Positions 51,435 to 62,530 are shown, numbered from the stretch's first letter. The stretch is DNA of 64,000 nt from an uncultured Colwellia sp. (GCA_913058395.1 CAJXQI010000014.1:62001-126000); one strand, 5' to 3'. Notes: generated by a model not told the origin, from the letters alone. Numbers and translations are program-made.

Positions 51435-53264
51435 GTGGCAGAGAAAAAACTCCAGCACTTTTATATTGCCGAAGAACAATCGATTTACCTGCTTAACCAT
51501 GAAGATGCTACCAAGTTAAAACAGTGGGTTGAACTTTGTCAGCAGCAACTTAGCTTGCTGGGTTATCAAAATATTTCATTGATTGGCAAAGGCGCTTACG
51601 GCTTTGTATTTGGTGGTGAAGACGAGTATGGCCTATCACAAGTTTTTAAATTCTCTCGAATCAACTTACCGCAACATGTGCAAGACCGCTTGGCCGAAGA
51701 AGCTGAAATACAAGGGCAATTGGCCCACAGTAGAATTCCCGAAATTGTTGAATATTACAAAATTAAACGGCAGTCAATTGTTCATATGCAGCGCGCTCCG
51801 GGTATTGATCTTGAGCAGTTGTCGCATAAGCGCGGACCATTGCCAGCAGAACTTGTTATTAAAATAGCTTTACAGCTTGCCGATATATTGAATTATTTAC
51901 GCGATGCCAGTCAGCACACTAAAGGTAAGCCATATGTGCATGGCGATATTAAACCGTCGAATGTGGTTTTTGATCCCGAAACCGAAAAGGTATATTTGGT
52001 GGATTGGGGCTCAGCAGTCACTGCGCAACTTGATGTGCATGGGCAAACAACGGCTAATAACATCATGGATTTAATGAGCAGCGACTTACAAAATAGTAAT
52101 GCCCGCTTGGGTGATGTTTACTTTATTGGCCCTGAGCAAATTAGTGGTGAAATGTCGTCACCTCGATTTGACGAACAAGGGCTAGCAGCAACGCTTTATG
52201 CTATAGCATCAGGGCAATCATGTCGTTATGGCAGTGCAGTTATAACCCCCTCATCTTTAGGTTTGCCTAAGTTATTAGCGCAAGTATTAGAAGGTATGTT
52301 GAGTAAAGACCGCGCTTTACGCAATAAAGCTGGCGATTATTTTTTCAAACACCTTCATTTACTGAAAAACACAGTATTGGCCGAGCCGCCATTAGCAATA
52401 AATATTGTGCCCTTAGTACCTGTATGGTGTAAACGTTATAACAAAGATATCGATACCGTTGTTTATGGTTCGCGTAAATCTTTTCTACGTGAATCTTCTG
52501 ATAGAGAACAGTTGGACGATATTGATGATGTACAACTAGAAAAATATTATAAAAACTACCTGATGGGCATGGGTGATACGGAGAAAGCATTTGTTGCGGC
52601 GGTAAGCCGTTTAGCGAACTTTCCTGTCGTTGGTGGTTTGGCAGTGCGTTGGGAAAAAGACGGGATTTATATTGATTCAAACCTGTCGTTATTTGATCCC
52701 AAATTAAAAGCATCATTTCAAAGTGCAGTGAATAACATGGTACGACTTGCCCAAGGAATTTTTAGAGTAGGTGTATTTAAAAGTTGTTTGTTTGACGCCC
52801 GTAACACCTTGCATGTTGAACGAGAAAATGAAGCTTTACCATTTCAGGCTGGTGCAGAGCAATCGATTAAATATGATGTTAGTGACGTTGCCGATATTGA
52901 TGATGTTACTCGTTTACATTCTTACTTTGAAGATGGTAAAGATCCAGATGAATACTTATATTTGCCGGATGAAATCATGGCAGTATTAGCGCGCTTAAAC
53001 CAAATTCATCATACCGGCTGTATTATTTTTGAGGTATTACCGCGGCATTTGAAAATTCACAGCTATTTAATGTTACTAAATCACGATAAAGAAGCAGAGT
53101 TTACGCAATGTTTAACTGAGTTGTTGCAGTTACTACCGACCATAACTGGCTTTGGTATTTCGGGCTTTATGAAGCTACCTTATAAAGACACTCGTTTTTT
53201 TGAACATATTAATGCGTTACCTGATAAGTTTTATCCAAGAAATCCTAAAAACTCAAAATTATAA
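51435..53264 (+). CDS. eukaryotic-type Ser/Thr protein kinase with conserved C-terminal region
   Basis: 609 residues. Kinase domain at about 40-310: Gly-rich loop GKGAYGFVFGG (about 51), ATP-lysine in QVFKFSR, catalytic loop HGDIKPSN (Asp near 171), metal loop VDWGS in place of DFG (Asp near 190), and GPEQ replacing APE. The key lysine and both aspartates are present, so it is probably active despite the altered loops. A second domain of about 280 residues follows with no recognised motif. No transmembrane helix is seen, so it is cytoplasmic. The start was set at GTG 51435 with AAGAGG 6 bases upstream. The VOC gene follows after 13 bases and is probably co-transcribed. Confidence 0.85.
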   Translation: MAEKKLQHFYIAEEQSIYLLNHEDATKLKQWVELCQQQLSLLGYQNISLIGKGAYGFVFGGEDEYGLSQVFKFSRINLPQHVQDRLAEEAEIQGQLAHSRIPEIVEYYKIKRQSIVHMQRAPGIDLEQLSHKRGPLPAELVIKIALQLADILNYLRDASQHTKGKPYVHGDIKPSNVVFDPETEKVYLVDWGSAVTAQLDVHGQTTANNIMDLMSSDLQNSNARLGDVYFIGPEQISGEMSSPRFDEQGLAATLYAIASGQSCRYGSAVITPSSLGLPKLLAQVLEGMLSKDRALRNKAGDYFFKHLHLLKNTVLAEPPLAINIVPLVPVWCKRYNKDIDTVVYGSRKSFLRESSDREQLDDIDDVQLEKYYKNYLMGMGDTEKAFVAAVSRLANFPVVGGLAVRWEKDGIYIDSNLSLFDPKLKASFQSAVNNMVRLAQGIFRVGVFKSCLFDARNTLHVERENEALPFQAGAEQSIKYDVSDVADIDDVTRLHSYFEDGKDPDEYLYLPDEIMAVLARLNQIHHTGCIIFEVLPRHLKIHSYLMLLNHDKEAEFTQCLTELLQLLPTITGFGISGFMKLPYKDTRFFEHINALPDKFYPRNPKNSKL

Positions 53265-53277
53265 ATGGAGATAGCAT

Positions 53278-53661
53278 ATGAGCGACAATAAAATTGGCAC
53301 AATGGCATGGCTTGATTTATCGGTAGGTAATGCTGAAAACGTTAAATCATTCTATGAAGATGTTATTGGCTGGAAGAGCGAAAGTATATCAATGGGCGAC
53401 TATGACGATTACGCGATGCTTGAGCCTATTAATGGCGAAGCGGTTAGCGGTATTTGTCATGCGCAAGGCGTGAATAAAGATTTACCGCCAGCATGGTTGC
53501 CGTACTTTTTAGTGGCTGATATTGAAGCGTCTATTGCTGCGGTGCAAGCAAAAGGCGGAGCATTGGTGACAGAAGTTAAGTCGATGGGTAGTGATAAGTA
53601 TGCAGTGATTAAAGATCCTGCTGGTGCGGCTTGCGCCATTTATCAAAAAATTGCCAAGTAA
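53278..53661 (+). CDS. VOC-family (glyoxalase-like) protein
   Basis: 127 residues with the paired beta-alpha-beta-beta-beta modules of the vicinal-oxygen-chelate fold (MAWLDLSVGNAENVKSFYED and LPYFLVADIEASIAAVQAKG). Such small members are often annotated as glyoxalase/bleomycin-resistance-like, but the metal residues are not obvious and the substrate is unknown. GGAG lies 7 bases before the ATG. It follows the kinase gene closely. A weak terminator hairpin GAGCCTT/AAGGCTC (53692-53721) follows. Confidence 0.87.
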   Translation: MSDNKIGTMAWLDLSVGNAENVKSFYEDVIGWKSESISMGDYDDYAMLEPINGEAVSGICHAQGVNKDLPPAWLPYFLVADIEASIAAVQAKGGALVTEVKSMGSDKYAVIKDPAGAACAIYQKIAK

Positions 53662-53805
53662 TGCTAGGCTGAGTACAAAGATAAATTAATTGAGCCTTTT
53701 ATTGCCTTATATTGAAGGCTCTTTATATTTTATTTATCGCCAAGCCGTTCATAGCCAACCAGTTCATAGGTAAGTGCGTTTTTAATGTGTTTGTGGAGTG
53801 TTTTA

Positions 53806-54213
53806 CTATGGCTTAGTTTGCAGCTGAATGAAAAACTTCTTATCTTCTATTTGAATATGATGCAGCAACCAGTCAGTTAGAAAATACAGTAATTCTTCAG
53901 ATATTTTTGCCGATTCGCCTAAGGTTAAAATTCTATCCAATTCTTCGCTGAAATGTTTATGTTGAAGCTGGTGAAGTAAACAATCATTTTTACTTAAACT
54001 GAGAATGTAGCCTTCTTCGGCTTTGAAATGAAATATGGTGTAATCGTGGAGTTTTTTAAATAACTCAGTAATGAGAGCTGTTTCTTGATTATTGTTAATC
54101 GCCAATGCCAGTTCGTTAATATAGCCGACTAACTTTTTATGTTGGGCATCAATTAATTCAATACCTATTTCAAAGGTATTCTTATCCCAAATAATTAAAG
54201 GTTTATCGGTCAT
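53806..54213 (-). CDS. bacteriohemerythrin
   Basis: 135 residues with the diiron ligands in order: His in DAQHKKL (about 24), His and Glu in HDYTIFHFKAEE (about 56-67), paired His in HQLQHKHF (about 82-89), and His/Asp in DWLLHHIQIED (about 114-124). It binds O2 reversibly and may act in oxygen storage or sensing. The start is ATG 54213. It lies 35 bases downstream of the patatin-like gene on the same strand, so the two may be co-transcribed. Confidence 0.9.
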   Translation of the reverse strand: MTDKPLIIWDKNTFEIGIELIDAQHKKLVGYINELALAINNNQETALITELFKKLHDYTIFHFKAEEGYILSLSKNDCLLHQLQHKHFSEELDRILTLGESAKISEELLYFLTDWLLHHIQIEDKKFFIQLQTKP

Positions 54214-54248
54214 ATTGTTACTAATCCATCAGTAGAAAGAGCTTTGCG

Positions 54249-55313
54249 TTACAGGCATTCTATCAACTTAATATTTTCGGTTGTTGATGTAGCGACTAAT
54301 TTTGCAAATTCATCGGCTAAAATTTCAGACTCCTTTAACACCGTTCGCCAATACTTTATCCGCGTGCTTGCGTCTAAATCAGTAAAGTCTTTACGGTCTG
54401 GAATTTTCCCAAACGGTAAGCGAGCAATAAACTCATTAGACGGTACTAACATCACAGTGTTTTGGTAATGCTTTGCACTGACTTTACGTGCTAAATTTTT
54501 ATCAAACCAACCAGCCTTTGGAGTTGATGAGAAGTGCGGGTAAAGTGTTAAACCTGTGCTTGGGCTGATGTTAACATCAAAATGGTAATCAATAATGCCA
54601 CCATCTCGATATAAGCCTTTAGCGGAGCCCTTAATATCTTTAATCCCATTCATTACTATAGGTATAGAGCCGGAAGCGAGCAAGGCTGATGATAAGTTTT
54701 GCTTGTTTAGCGCATGGTATTGATTGTTGAAATTAAAATCATCGCTAATGGTTACTTGGCTTTTAGGATGATGATAAACAAAGCGTTGGTATTGTTTCGC
54801 CAGTAGACCTCGATTAACTTGGTTAAATACCATGCTAGCGACTAAACCGAGCATTAACGGCAACTTATGTTCAAGCGCTGTTAAACCTCGGCATTTAGAG
54901 ACAATGAAATGCGCTTTAAATACAGGATTATTAATTATTTCTTCACAACCCGTGTCGCCTAATACGTCATCAAGGAGTGTGATAGCTTTTTCGGTTATTT
55001 CTTTTGCGTCTGCCGTTTGCGAATAGGTTGTTTCAGAATACAAGGTGGCTAAACGGGTAATGGCTGCGACAGGATCTTGCTGGCTAAGGGCGGCAAATCG
55101 AAATGCTCCTGCTGAAGAACCGATTAAATTTAATTCAGCTGTCCGGTCTTTAAAATATTCACCAAACAAATATTTGTCTAAACCAAATAATGAAAACCAC
55201 TTAGGGCCACCGCTAGCGCCGAGCATAGTGGTAAAAAGTTCTTGTTTGAAGCCGTGTTCTTGGATCGTTTTGAAGGCATTACTGCCGCAATAAATATCTA
55301 GCATGTTTGCCAT
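54249..55313 (-). CDS. patatin-like phospholipase
   Basis: 354 residues. The oxyanion loop is GASGGPKW (about 32-39). The nucleophile elbow is GSSAGAFRF (about 65-73), and the catalytic aspartate is in YRDGGIIDYHFD (about 237-248). These form the Ser-Asp dyad of patatins. No signal peptide is evident, so it acts from the cytoplasm or inner-membrane side unless secreted otherwise. The N-terminal MANMLD offers two ATG choices with little ribosome-site support. It is upstream of the bacteriohemerythrin gene. Confidence 0.87.
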   Translation of the reverse strand: MANMLDIYCGSNAFKTIQEHGFKQELFTTMLGASGGPKWFSLFGLDKYLFGEYFKDRTAELNLIGSSAGAFRFAALSQQDPVAAITRLATLYSETTYSQTADAKEITEKAITLLDDVLGDTGCEEIINNPVFKAHFIVSKCRGLTALEHKLPLMLGLVASMVFNQVNRGLLAKQYQRFVYHHPKSQVTISDDFNFNNQYHALNKQNLSSALLASGSIPIVMNGIKDIKGSAKGLYRDGGIIDYHFDVNISPSTGLTLYPHFSSTPKAGWFDKNLARKVSAKHYQNTVMLVPSNEFIARLPFGKIPDRKDFTDLDASTRIKYWRTVLKESEILADEFAKLVATSTTENIKLIECL

Positions 55314-55391
55314 TGGCAGATAACATCTCTATTGGTTGTCAAAGCGCTTATCGCTTTTCAATTTTTTAATTATATCGGACAGTTAACACGT

Positions 55392-56738
55392 TTAGTAATC
55401 GTGCTTTCCGAAACCTGTTTGGCCTATTGGTAAAAATAGTGTCTGGTAAAGTCTAGTGGCGTATTCATCTGTCATACCTGCTACATAGTCAGCAATAATA
55501 CGATGCGAATTCTGTCCGTTTTGTTCTGCTTGTTGCCAACGTATAACCGTAGCTTTAGGTAGTAACCGCTCAGGATCAGATGCCAGTGCTGTAAATAATT
55601 CCATGACGATTTGTTGCCCACGGTATTCAAGTTGCTGAATTGAGGTTTGCTTTATAACATATTGATAAACAAAATCTTTAAATATTTGTAGTGTTTGAGC
55701 TGCAATTGTTGGATGTACCGCGTTAATTTTAAGTAATGGCTCTTGAAAATTTGTTGCTTTTACTTCGTTAACATCAATTAGCTCTACTGCTGTGATCAGG
55801 TAATTAACTAAGCCACCAATGGCTTCTTTTTGAATGAATCGCTGGTTATCAAAAAGTTTACTCGCTAATGTTTCACTGTATGACTGTATCCATGGGTCAT
55901 CAAGCAGCTGTAACTTTTTAATGACGTGATGGTTAAAGTCTTGCTGTGATACAACGCCTGTGACTATGGCGTCTTCTAAATCATGAATGCCGTAGGCAAT
56001 ATCATCAGCTAACTCCATCACTGAACAGTCTAACGATTTATAAATTGTTTTTTGGTGACCATTAGCTTTCGTGGTCGTTTTTTGAAATTCTGCTCTATCG
56101 TTACTTGATAGTGGTGCGAGCACCCAATCTATCATTTCAATATCGTCTTGGTATAAGCCTTTAGGAGGATGCCAATTGTCGGCTTTTAGTTCTCTTGTTG
56201 ATTTGGGTAATTCGGGCAAAGGCTTACATTGTAATTTATCTAGTACTTGCGGGTACTTTATTAAACCAAGTAAGGTTCGACGTGTTAAGTTCATGCCGCA
56301 ATTTTCACTAAAAGGTTCTAAATGAGCAACGATGCGAAAGGTTTGTCCGTTACCTTCAAAACCGCCATGATCACGCATCATATAATGTAAGGCAACTTCT
56401 CCACCATGACCGAATGGTGGATGACCAATATCATGTGCTAAGCACAGTGATTCAATTAAGCTGTCGTCAGCGGGAAATAGCTCAACACTTTGTTGTGGAT
56501 ATTTACTACGAATTTGCGCAATAATTCCTGAGCCAATTTGCGAGGCTTCTAAAGAATGAGTGAGCCGTGTTCGATAAAAGTCACTTTGACCACTGCCCAT
56601 TACTTGCGTTTTTGATTGTAAACGACGAAAGGCTGCCGAGTGTAAGATTCTAGCGCGGTCACGTTGAAATGGGCTACGATGATCTTGATGTCGCTTTGCT
56701 ACTCGCTCTAATCGTCTTATTAGCCAATGATTGTCCAT
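55392..56738 (-). CDS. dGTPase-like HD-domain dNTP triphosphohydrolase
   Basis: 448 residues. The HD-domain metal motif is HDIGHPPFGHGGE (about 107-119), with an upstream His in RLTHSLE and a later Asp in ELADDIAYGIHD. The length and the N-terminal RRLERVAKRHQDHRSPFQRDRARI mark the long Dgt-like group found in vibrios. It hydrolyses dNTPs to deoxynucleoside and triphosphate. The start was set at ATG 56738 with AGAGG 4 bases upstream; earlier ATGs lack a site. It is monocistronic. Confidence 0.9.
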   Translation of the reverse strand: MDNHWLIRRLERVAKRHQDHRSPFQRDRARILHSAAFRRLQSKTQVMGSGQSDFYRTRLTHSLEASQIGSGIIAQIRSKYPQQSVELFPADDSLIESLCLAHDIGHPPFGHGGEVALHYMMRDHGGFEGNGQTFRIVAHLEPFSENCGMNLTRRTLLGLIKYPQVLDKLQCKPLPELPKSTRELKADNWHPPKGLYQDDIEMIDWVLAPLSSNDRAEFQKTTTKANGHQKTIYKSLDCSVMELADDIAYGIHDLEDAIVTGVVSQQDFNHHVIKKLQLLDDPWIQSYSETLASKLFDNQRFIQKEAIGGLVNYLITAVELIDVNEVKATNFQEPLLKINAVHPTIAAQTLQIFKDFVYQYVIKQTSIQQLEYRGQQIVMELFTALASDPERLLPKATVIRWQQAEQNGQNSHRIIADYVAGMTDEYATRLYQTLFLPIGQTGFGKHDY

Positions 56739-56938
56739 GATACCTCTACTTTTAGTGTGCATTAACAGCATTGCTACATATAGTTTATTATTATTTACAG
56801 CAGCCTAATTGACGTTTATATAAAGATAATTATATTTTTATTACTTTGTAAGTACATTACCCAATTTTTTCAGGTAAGCGCAATAGCTAGCGTGATTTTA
56901 TTCGCCTATGAGTTGTGTATAAAAGGAGCTCTATTTTA

Positions 56939-57745
56939 ATGAGAAAATCTCTCTCAGCACTTACTGTATTCTTGTTTTCGTGTTTTTTATTGCCAATAAA
57001 TATCGCTTTTGCGAATGAGCAAAATGACGCTAGCTTGCCAAAAAATGCTGGAGAAAATACCGACGCTAATCATGGCTCTCATAATATTGATATTTTAGCC
57101 GGCTTACCTAAGCCGCCGTTTATCATTGAAAAGAATGGTGCAGGACTGCAATTAGATTTAATTAGAGAAGCCTTTATCAGTGTTAATCACAAGGTTAATT
57201 TTACTCATTTGCCACTTGGAAGAAGTGTCAGCGGTTTTAAGCGCTTTAATGCTGATGGTATAGCAACGTTGCCTGCTAATTATGAACATCCAAGTATTTT
57301 TGTTTCTAAGCCTTATATTACTTATCAGAATGTTGCAGTGAGTTTAACTGATGATGATTTGTCGATTGATAAGATTATAGATCTTTCAGGCAAGAGTGTT
57401 GTGGCGTTTCAAAATGCTAAAAAGTTTTTAGGCGATGATTATAATGCCAGTGTTAGCTTATCGACAAATTATCGTGAAATTGCTGCTCAAACGCAGCAAA
57501 TTGAAATGTTGTTTTCTCACCGCACTGAAGTGATTATTCTTGATATTAATATTTTTAAATACTTTGTTAAATCACATGTTGGCGGGCGATATAACCAAAG
57601 TTATACCATTCATCCAATATTTGGTGAGCGCGGATATGCTGCAGGTTTTAGTACCGAGCAGCATCGAGACATGTTTGATCAAGGGATTATGTTGATTAAA
57701 GAGCAAGGGGTGTATCAACTGGTGTTAGACCGCTATCTACAATAA
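56939..57745 (+). CDS. periplasmic solute-binding protein, family 3-like
   Basis: 268 residues with a signal peptide (about 1-25, cleaved after FA or ANA) and a short Asn/Ala linker. The SBP_bac_3 fold follows (LQLDLIREAFISVNHKVNFTHLPLGRSV, and a C-terminal GYAAGFSTEQHRDMFDQGI). No transport permease is nearby, so it may be a stand-alone sensor-type binding protein. AAGGAG lies about 11 bases before ATG 56939; a GTG at 56915 overlaps that site. It is divergent from the dgt-type gene. Confidence 0.8.
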   Translation: MRKSLSALTVFLFSCFLLPINIAFANEQNDASLPKNAGENTDANHGSHNIDILAGLPKPPFIIEKNGAGLQLDLIREAFISVNHKVNFTHLPLGRSVSGFKRFNADGIATLPANYEHPSIFVSKPYITYQNVAVSLTDDDLSIDKIIDLSGKSVVAFQNAKKFLGDDYNASVSLSTNYREIAAQTQQIEMLFSHRTEVIILDINIFKYFVKSHVGGRYNQSYTIHPIFGERGYAAGFSTEQHRDMFDQGIMLIKEQGVYQLVLDRYLQ

Positions 57746-57787
57746 TTTATCGATAGCAGCCTTTACCATACTAAACAGTAGTTTTAC

Positions 57788-58753
57788 TTACTTGTTGGCA
57801 ATAAATATTGCGCGCTTGGGAGCCGGGTAACCTTCGATAGTTTTACTGGTATCATTAGGGTCAAGAAAGTCTTGTAATGATTCTGTGTCTATCCAGTCAG
57901 TTTTTCGCTGTTCATCAAGGGCGGTAACATCAGTATTTACCACACGAATATTTTTAAAACCACAACGCTCAAGCCAAGCACACATAGCATCACAGCTTGG
58001 TAAAAACCAAACGTTACGCATTTTTGCGTAGCGCTCACCTGGCACTAGCACGGTATTTTCATCGCCATCAACCACCAAGGTTTCAAGTACTAATTCGCCA
58101 CCTGGGGCAAGTTGAGATTTTAATTGATAAATAAAATCGATAGGGGAGCGACGATGGTATAAAACTCCCATAGCAAATACGGTATCAAAGGCATTTAGCT
58201 CAGGAAGTTGCTCAACACCTAAAGGCAATAAGTTGACGTTATCGTCTTGAACAAAATGTTGCACTGCTTGAAATTGCGTTAAAAATAGTTGCGTTGGGTC
58301 AATACCGACAACAAACTTTGCTCCCGCGCCACGCATGCGCCAAAGGTGATAACCACTGCCGCAGCCAATATCTAGTACATAACGATTACTTAAATCGCTA
58401 ATATGCGGCGCTAAACGATCCCATTTAAAATCTGAGCGCCATTCGGTATCAACATGTAAGCCGTGAATATGGTATGGACCTTTGCGCCAAGGTTTAAATT
58501 TTTTCAGCAAATTTTCAATACGCTTATATTCACCGTCGTTAATATCACTGCGTTCACCTGCACGCACGGTATTACTAATATCAACGCTTGAAGGTGATGT
58601 TTTAGGCAATGCCGCGATAGTTTTTTGCCATTGGGCAAATTCACCGTGTAAGTGATGCTCTTGCCACTGGGTTAATTGTGCTGGCAAGGTATTAAGCCAG
58701 TGATTTAAACGGTTGCCGGCTATTTTTTGGTAGAACTTATTGAATGAAATCAT
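57788..58753 (-). CDS. cmoB: tRNA U34 carboxymethyltransferase CmoB
   Basis: 321 residues, the length of CmoB (about 323). It transfers the carboxymethyl group of carboxy-SAM to 5-hydroxyuridine at tRNA position 34. An N-terminal extension with [21 protein letters not shown] is diagnostic, followed by the SAM motif [15 protein letters not shown] (about 126-140) and the loop [15 protein letters not shown]. It lies 18 bases after cmoA, so the two are co-transcribed, as usual. Confidence 0.97.
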   Translation of the reverse strand: MISFNKFYQKIAGNRLNHWLNTLPAQLTQWQEHHLHGEFAQWQKTIAALPKTSPSSVDISNTVRAGERSDINDGEYKRIENLLKKFKPWRKGPYHIHGLHVDTEWRSDFKWDRLAPHISDLSNRYVLDIGCGSGYHLWRMRGAGAKFVVGIDPTQLFLTQFQAVQHFVQDDNVNLLPLGVEQLPELNAFDTVFAMGVLYHRRSPIDFIYQLKSQLAPGGELVLETLVVDGDENTVLVPGERYAKMRNVWFLPSCDAMCAWLERCGFKNIRVVNTDVTALDEQRKTDWIDTESLQDFLDPNDTSKTIEGYPAPKRAIFIANK

Positions 58754-58771
58754 AAAAGGTAAAGGGTCTAG

Positions 58772-59521
<750 letters not shown>

Positions 59522-59681
59522 TTAACATTTAAATTAAAGCGGTATTTTACCTGATATTTTCAGTGATAAATACGCAAAACAAAGTTAAGTAGAAAATTAT
59601 GCCTTATTGTTACTTATACGCTGATTTGCAAACTTACATTGAACAATGAATTTATTAAAAAAATAACTATGAGAATATAAT

Positions 59682-62516
59682 TTGTTTTTTCGAACGTTAC
59701 AGCAATTCTTTATCATACTAATGTTTAGTAGTACCTTGCTTGCTGGTCAAATTTCAGCTCAAGAGTCTAAAACTTCGTATCGTGTTGCCATTAATAAAAC
59801 ATCATATCCCTATCATTTTCTTGATGAAGACCAACAGCCTAGTGGCTTAATGGTTGATATGTGGAAATTATGGGCGAAGAAACAACAGGTAGACGTAGCC
59901 TTCGTACCGTTAAGCTGGGAACAAACCATTGCGCAGGTTAAAAATTCAGCTGTTGATATTCATGCCGGTTTGTCAAAAAATGTTGAGCGAGAGCAAACGC
60001 TTGGCTTTAGTGAAGCATTCTTTAAGCAAAAGAAACATTTTTTTCTACATCGCTCGATAGCCCATATTCGTAATGTTGAAGAATTATCTCCTTATACTAT
60101 TGGCGTAGTTGCTGGCTCTAGCCATGAAATAACCCTTAAAGCAAAATATCCATATTTAACTTTACGTTTATTTGCCAATCGACATGCTTTGTATAATGCG
60201 GCAATTAAAAAAGAAATCTTAATTATTGCAGGAGTTGAGAAGTTATCGAAAAACTTCGATGCTTATGCTTTATTAAATCAAAATTTCCCAGCTTTTGCTC
60301 AAATTGCTTATCATACAAGTGATTACAGTACCGCTGTGGCAAAGAATAGCGAACAGCTGCTGGCATTTGTTCAACAAGGCGTTGATAAAATTACCGTAGA
60401 AGAGAAGTCAGCTATTGAACGGAAATGGTTAGGCATGGATAAGTCAGACAACATGCTCACTTTATCTTATTTCGGCAAACAAGCACCATTTTCAGACACT
60501 TCAGTAACGGGAAGCGCTCAAGGTTTTTTTATTGAATTATGGCGCTTATGGGCACAGTACAATGGCCTTGAAGTTGAGTTCATATTAGACGAATCTCCTG
60601 AGTTGAATCAGCTTACCCAAGGACTTGCTGATATTCATATTGATAATGTACTCGCTTTTGATGATAGCGCTGAGGCCTTTCTTGGCCCGGTTATTTATAG
60701 TGTTGATTACAATTTATTTCTAGCAAATGATATTGAGCAGGTTGCCCATGTATCTGAATTAAATAATAAAAACATCGGTATTTTAGCAAATTCAAAGTTT
60801 GCCAGTGATATTAAAAATAACATTATTGATGCCAAAATCATTTCTTTTCCTGACTATACTTCATTGCTTAAATCAGCCGAACTTGGTGAGCTTGATATTA
60901 TTGCTGGCCAAAGCGATTTAGTTGGGCACTATTTAGTAAAAAGCAATTTACAGTCATCATTTTCACGCTTTAACGCATATAAGTTTACTCGTCATATTCA
61001 TGCGGTTTTAAATCAGTCACAGCCTGAGTTAGCGAAATTAATAAAAGAAGGCTTTGGTGAAATACCGTTAGAAATTTTAGTTGCGTTGGAAAAAAAATGG
61101 AACTTGGATAAATCATCAGGTTTTTATAAACGGCAATTGGCCATGCTCAAACTAACAGATGCTGAGGCGTTATGGTTAAAAGAGCGTGGAACGATTAAGT
61201 TTGGTGTAACCAAAAATTGGTTGCCTATCGAATTTGTTGATAAATTTGGTGATTTTAAAGGGATTAATTTAGATGTTTTTGAGCTCATCGCTCAACGGCT
61301 AAATACTAATATTGAATATACTGCTTACAACAATTTTGACGAGCTTTACCAAGCGTTATTAGCTGGCGAAGTTGATGCCGTAGGTAGTGTAATGGCGACA
61401 GAGTCACGCAAGAAGCAGGTATTGTTTACCGATTCATATTGGAGTATGCCTTGGGTGATTGTTCATCCTCGTGAACTTGGTAATCAACTGAATTTAGAAG
61501 ATTTTAAAGGTAAATCTTTAGCTATATCTAAAGGGTTTTATTTAACGGCAATTATCCGAGAAGAATTCCCCTCTATTACTTTAAAATTAGTTGATGTGAA
61601 CGAAGAAGGTTTGCTTGCTGTGCAAAAAGGTATGGTAGATGGCTATATTGATAATCTATCTTCCGGCACGCAATTATTGAAACGTGAAAGTATGATCAGT
61701 TTAGGCATGTCGGTGCTCGACGAAGTGGATAAAAATGGCAATCATATTGCTATTAATAAAGAGTTACCTATTTTAGCGACAGTTTTAAAAAAAGCGGTGT
61801 TAACTATTTCAGATGTAGAAAGCCAGCAAATTTATGAGAAGTGGTTTGATATCAGCATCGAAACGGGTTTAGATAAAAACGTCGTGATGCGCGTGGCTGC
61901 TCAAATTGGTGTGCTGATTGTTATTATCATCGTTATCATCATGGTTTGGAACCGACGGTTATATTTAGAAATTAAAAATCGTAAGCGTCTTGAGCAACAA
62001 ATGAAGTATATGGCCACCCATGATGATTTAACCGGGTTAGCAAACCGCCTTTTATTGAAAGATCGCCTTAGCACTGCCATCACATTTCACCAACGTCAGC
62101 AATTATCAATCGCCGTGTTGTTTATAGACCTCGACGGCTTTAAAAATATTAATGATAATTATGGTCATGATATTGGTGATGAACTACTCATTGAAGTTGC
62201 TTCTAGGTTGGAAGGTTGTGTACGTGAGTCTGACACTGCGGTACGTTTTGGCGGTGATGAATTTGTGCTGTTGCTTACTGGCCTTCATAATCAAAACGAA
62301 GCTGCTTATGTCGCTGAAAAAGTATTAAAAATTATTCAACAGCCGATTGAATTGTCCTCTTCAGATATTGCGACTATTGGCTGTAGTATAGGTATTGCGA
62401 TGTACCCTGATGATGGGGGCTCAGATATCGACTTACTAAAAGTTGCCGATTCATTGATGTACAAAGTTAAGGCCTCAGGTAAAAATAACTACGTCTTTAA
62501 CCACCAAACAAGTTAA
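59682..62516 (+). CDS. diguanylate cyclase with three periplasmic solute-binding domains
   Basis: 944 residues. A signal peptide (about 1-27, cleaved after SAQ) is followed by three consecutive SBP_bac_3-type domains (about 30-250, 265-475 and 490-720). One transmembrane helix (about 738-757) leads to a GGDEF domain. The active-site motif FGGDEF lies near 856-861, and an RESD five residues upstream is a canonical inhibitory I-site, so it should make c-di-GMP with product inhibition. A TTG start at 59682 is required, because an in-frame TGA lies at 59670-59672 and the next ATG (59721) would cut into the signal peptide. An ATG-AGA-ATA-TAA mini-frame lies just upstream. The ligands are unknown. 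Confidence 0.88.
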   Translation: MFFRTLQQFFIILMFSSTLLAGQISAQESKTSYRVAINKTSYPYHFLDEDQQPSGLMVDMWKLWAKKQQVDVAFVPLSWEQTIAQVKNSAVDIHAGLSKNVEREQTLGFSEAFFKQKKHFFLHRSIAHIRNVEELSPYTIGVVAGSSHEITLKAKYPYLTLRLFANRHALYNAAIKKEILIIAGVEKLSKNFDAYALLNQNFPAFAQIAYHTSDYSTAVAKNSEQLLAFVQQGVDKITVEEKSAIERKWLGMDKSDNMLTLSYFGKQAPFSDTSVTGSAQGFFIELWRLWAQYNGLEVEFILDESPELNQLTQGLADIHIDNVLAFDDSAEAFLGPVIYSVDYNLFLANDIEQVAHVSELNNKNIGILANSKFASDIKNNIIDAKIISFPDYTSLLKSAELGELDIIAGQSDLVGHYLVKSNLQSSFSRFNAYKFTRHIHAVLNQSQPELAKLIKEGFGEIPLEILVALEKKWNLDKSSGFYKRQLAMLKLTDAEALWLKERGTIKFGVTKNWLPIEFVDKFGDFKGINLDVFELIAQRLNTNIEYTAYNNFDELYQALLAGEVDAVGSVMATESRKKQVLFTDSYWSMPWVIVHPRELGNQLNLEDFKGKSLAISKGFYLTAIIREEFPSITLKLVDVNEEGLLAVQKGMVDGYIDNLSSGTQLLKRESMISLGMSVLDEVDKNGNHIAINKELPILATVLKKAVLTISDVESQQIYEKWFDISIETGLDKNVVMRVAAQIGVLIVIIIVIIMVWNRRLYLEIKNRKRLEQQMKYMATHDDLTGLANRLLLKDRLSTAITFHQRQQLSIAVLFIDLDGFKNINDNYGHDIGDELLIEVASRLEGCVRESDTAVRFGGDEFVLLLTGLHNQNEAAYVAEKVLKIIQQPIELSSSDIATIGCSIGIAMYPDDGGSDIDLLKVADSLMYKVKASGKNNYVFNHQTS

Positions 62517-62530
62517 GCCTCTTAATTACT

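Noticed and set aside
59669-59684. Frameshift at the start of the triple-SBP diguanylate cyclase gene
   Set aside because: The ATG-AGA-ATA-TAA just upstream could suggest a one-base error joining it to the main frame, but a TTG start already gives a complete signal peptide. I kept the gene as intact.
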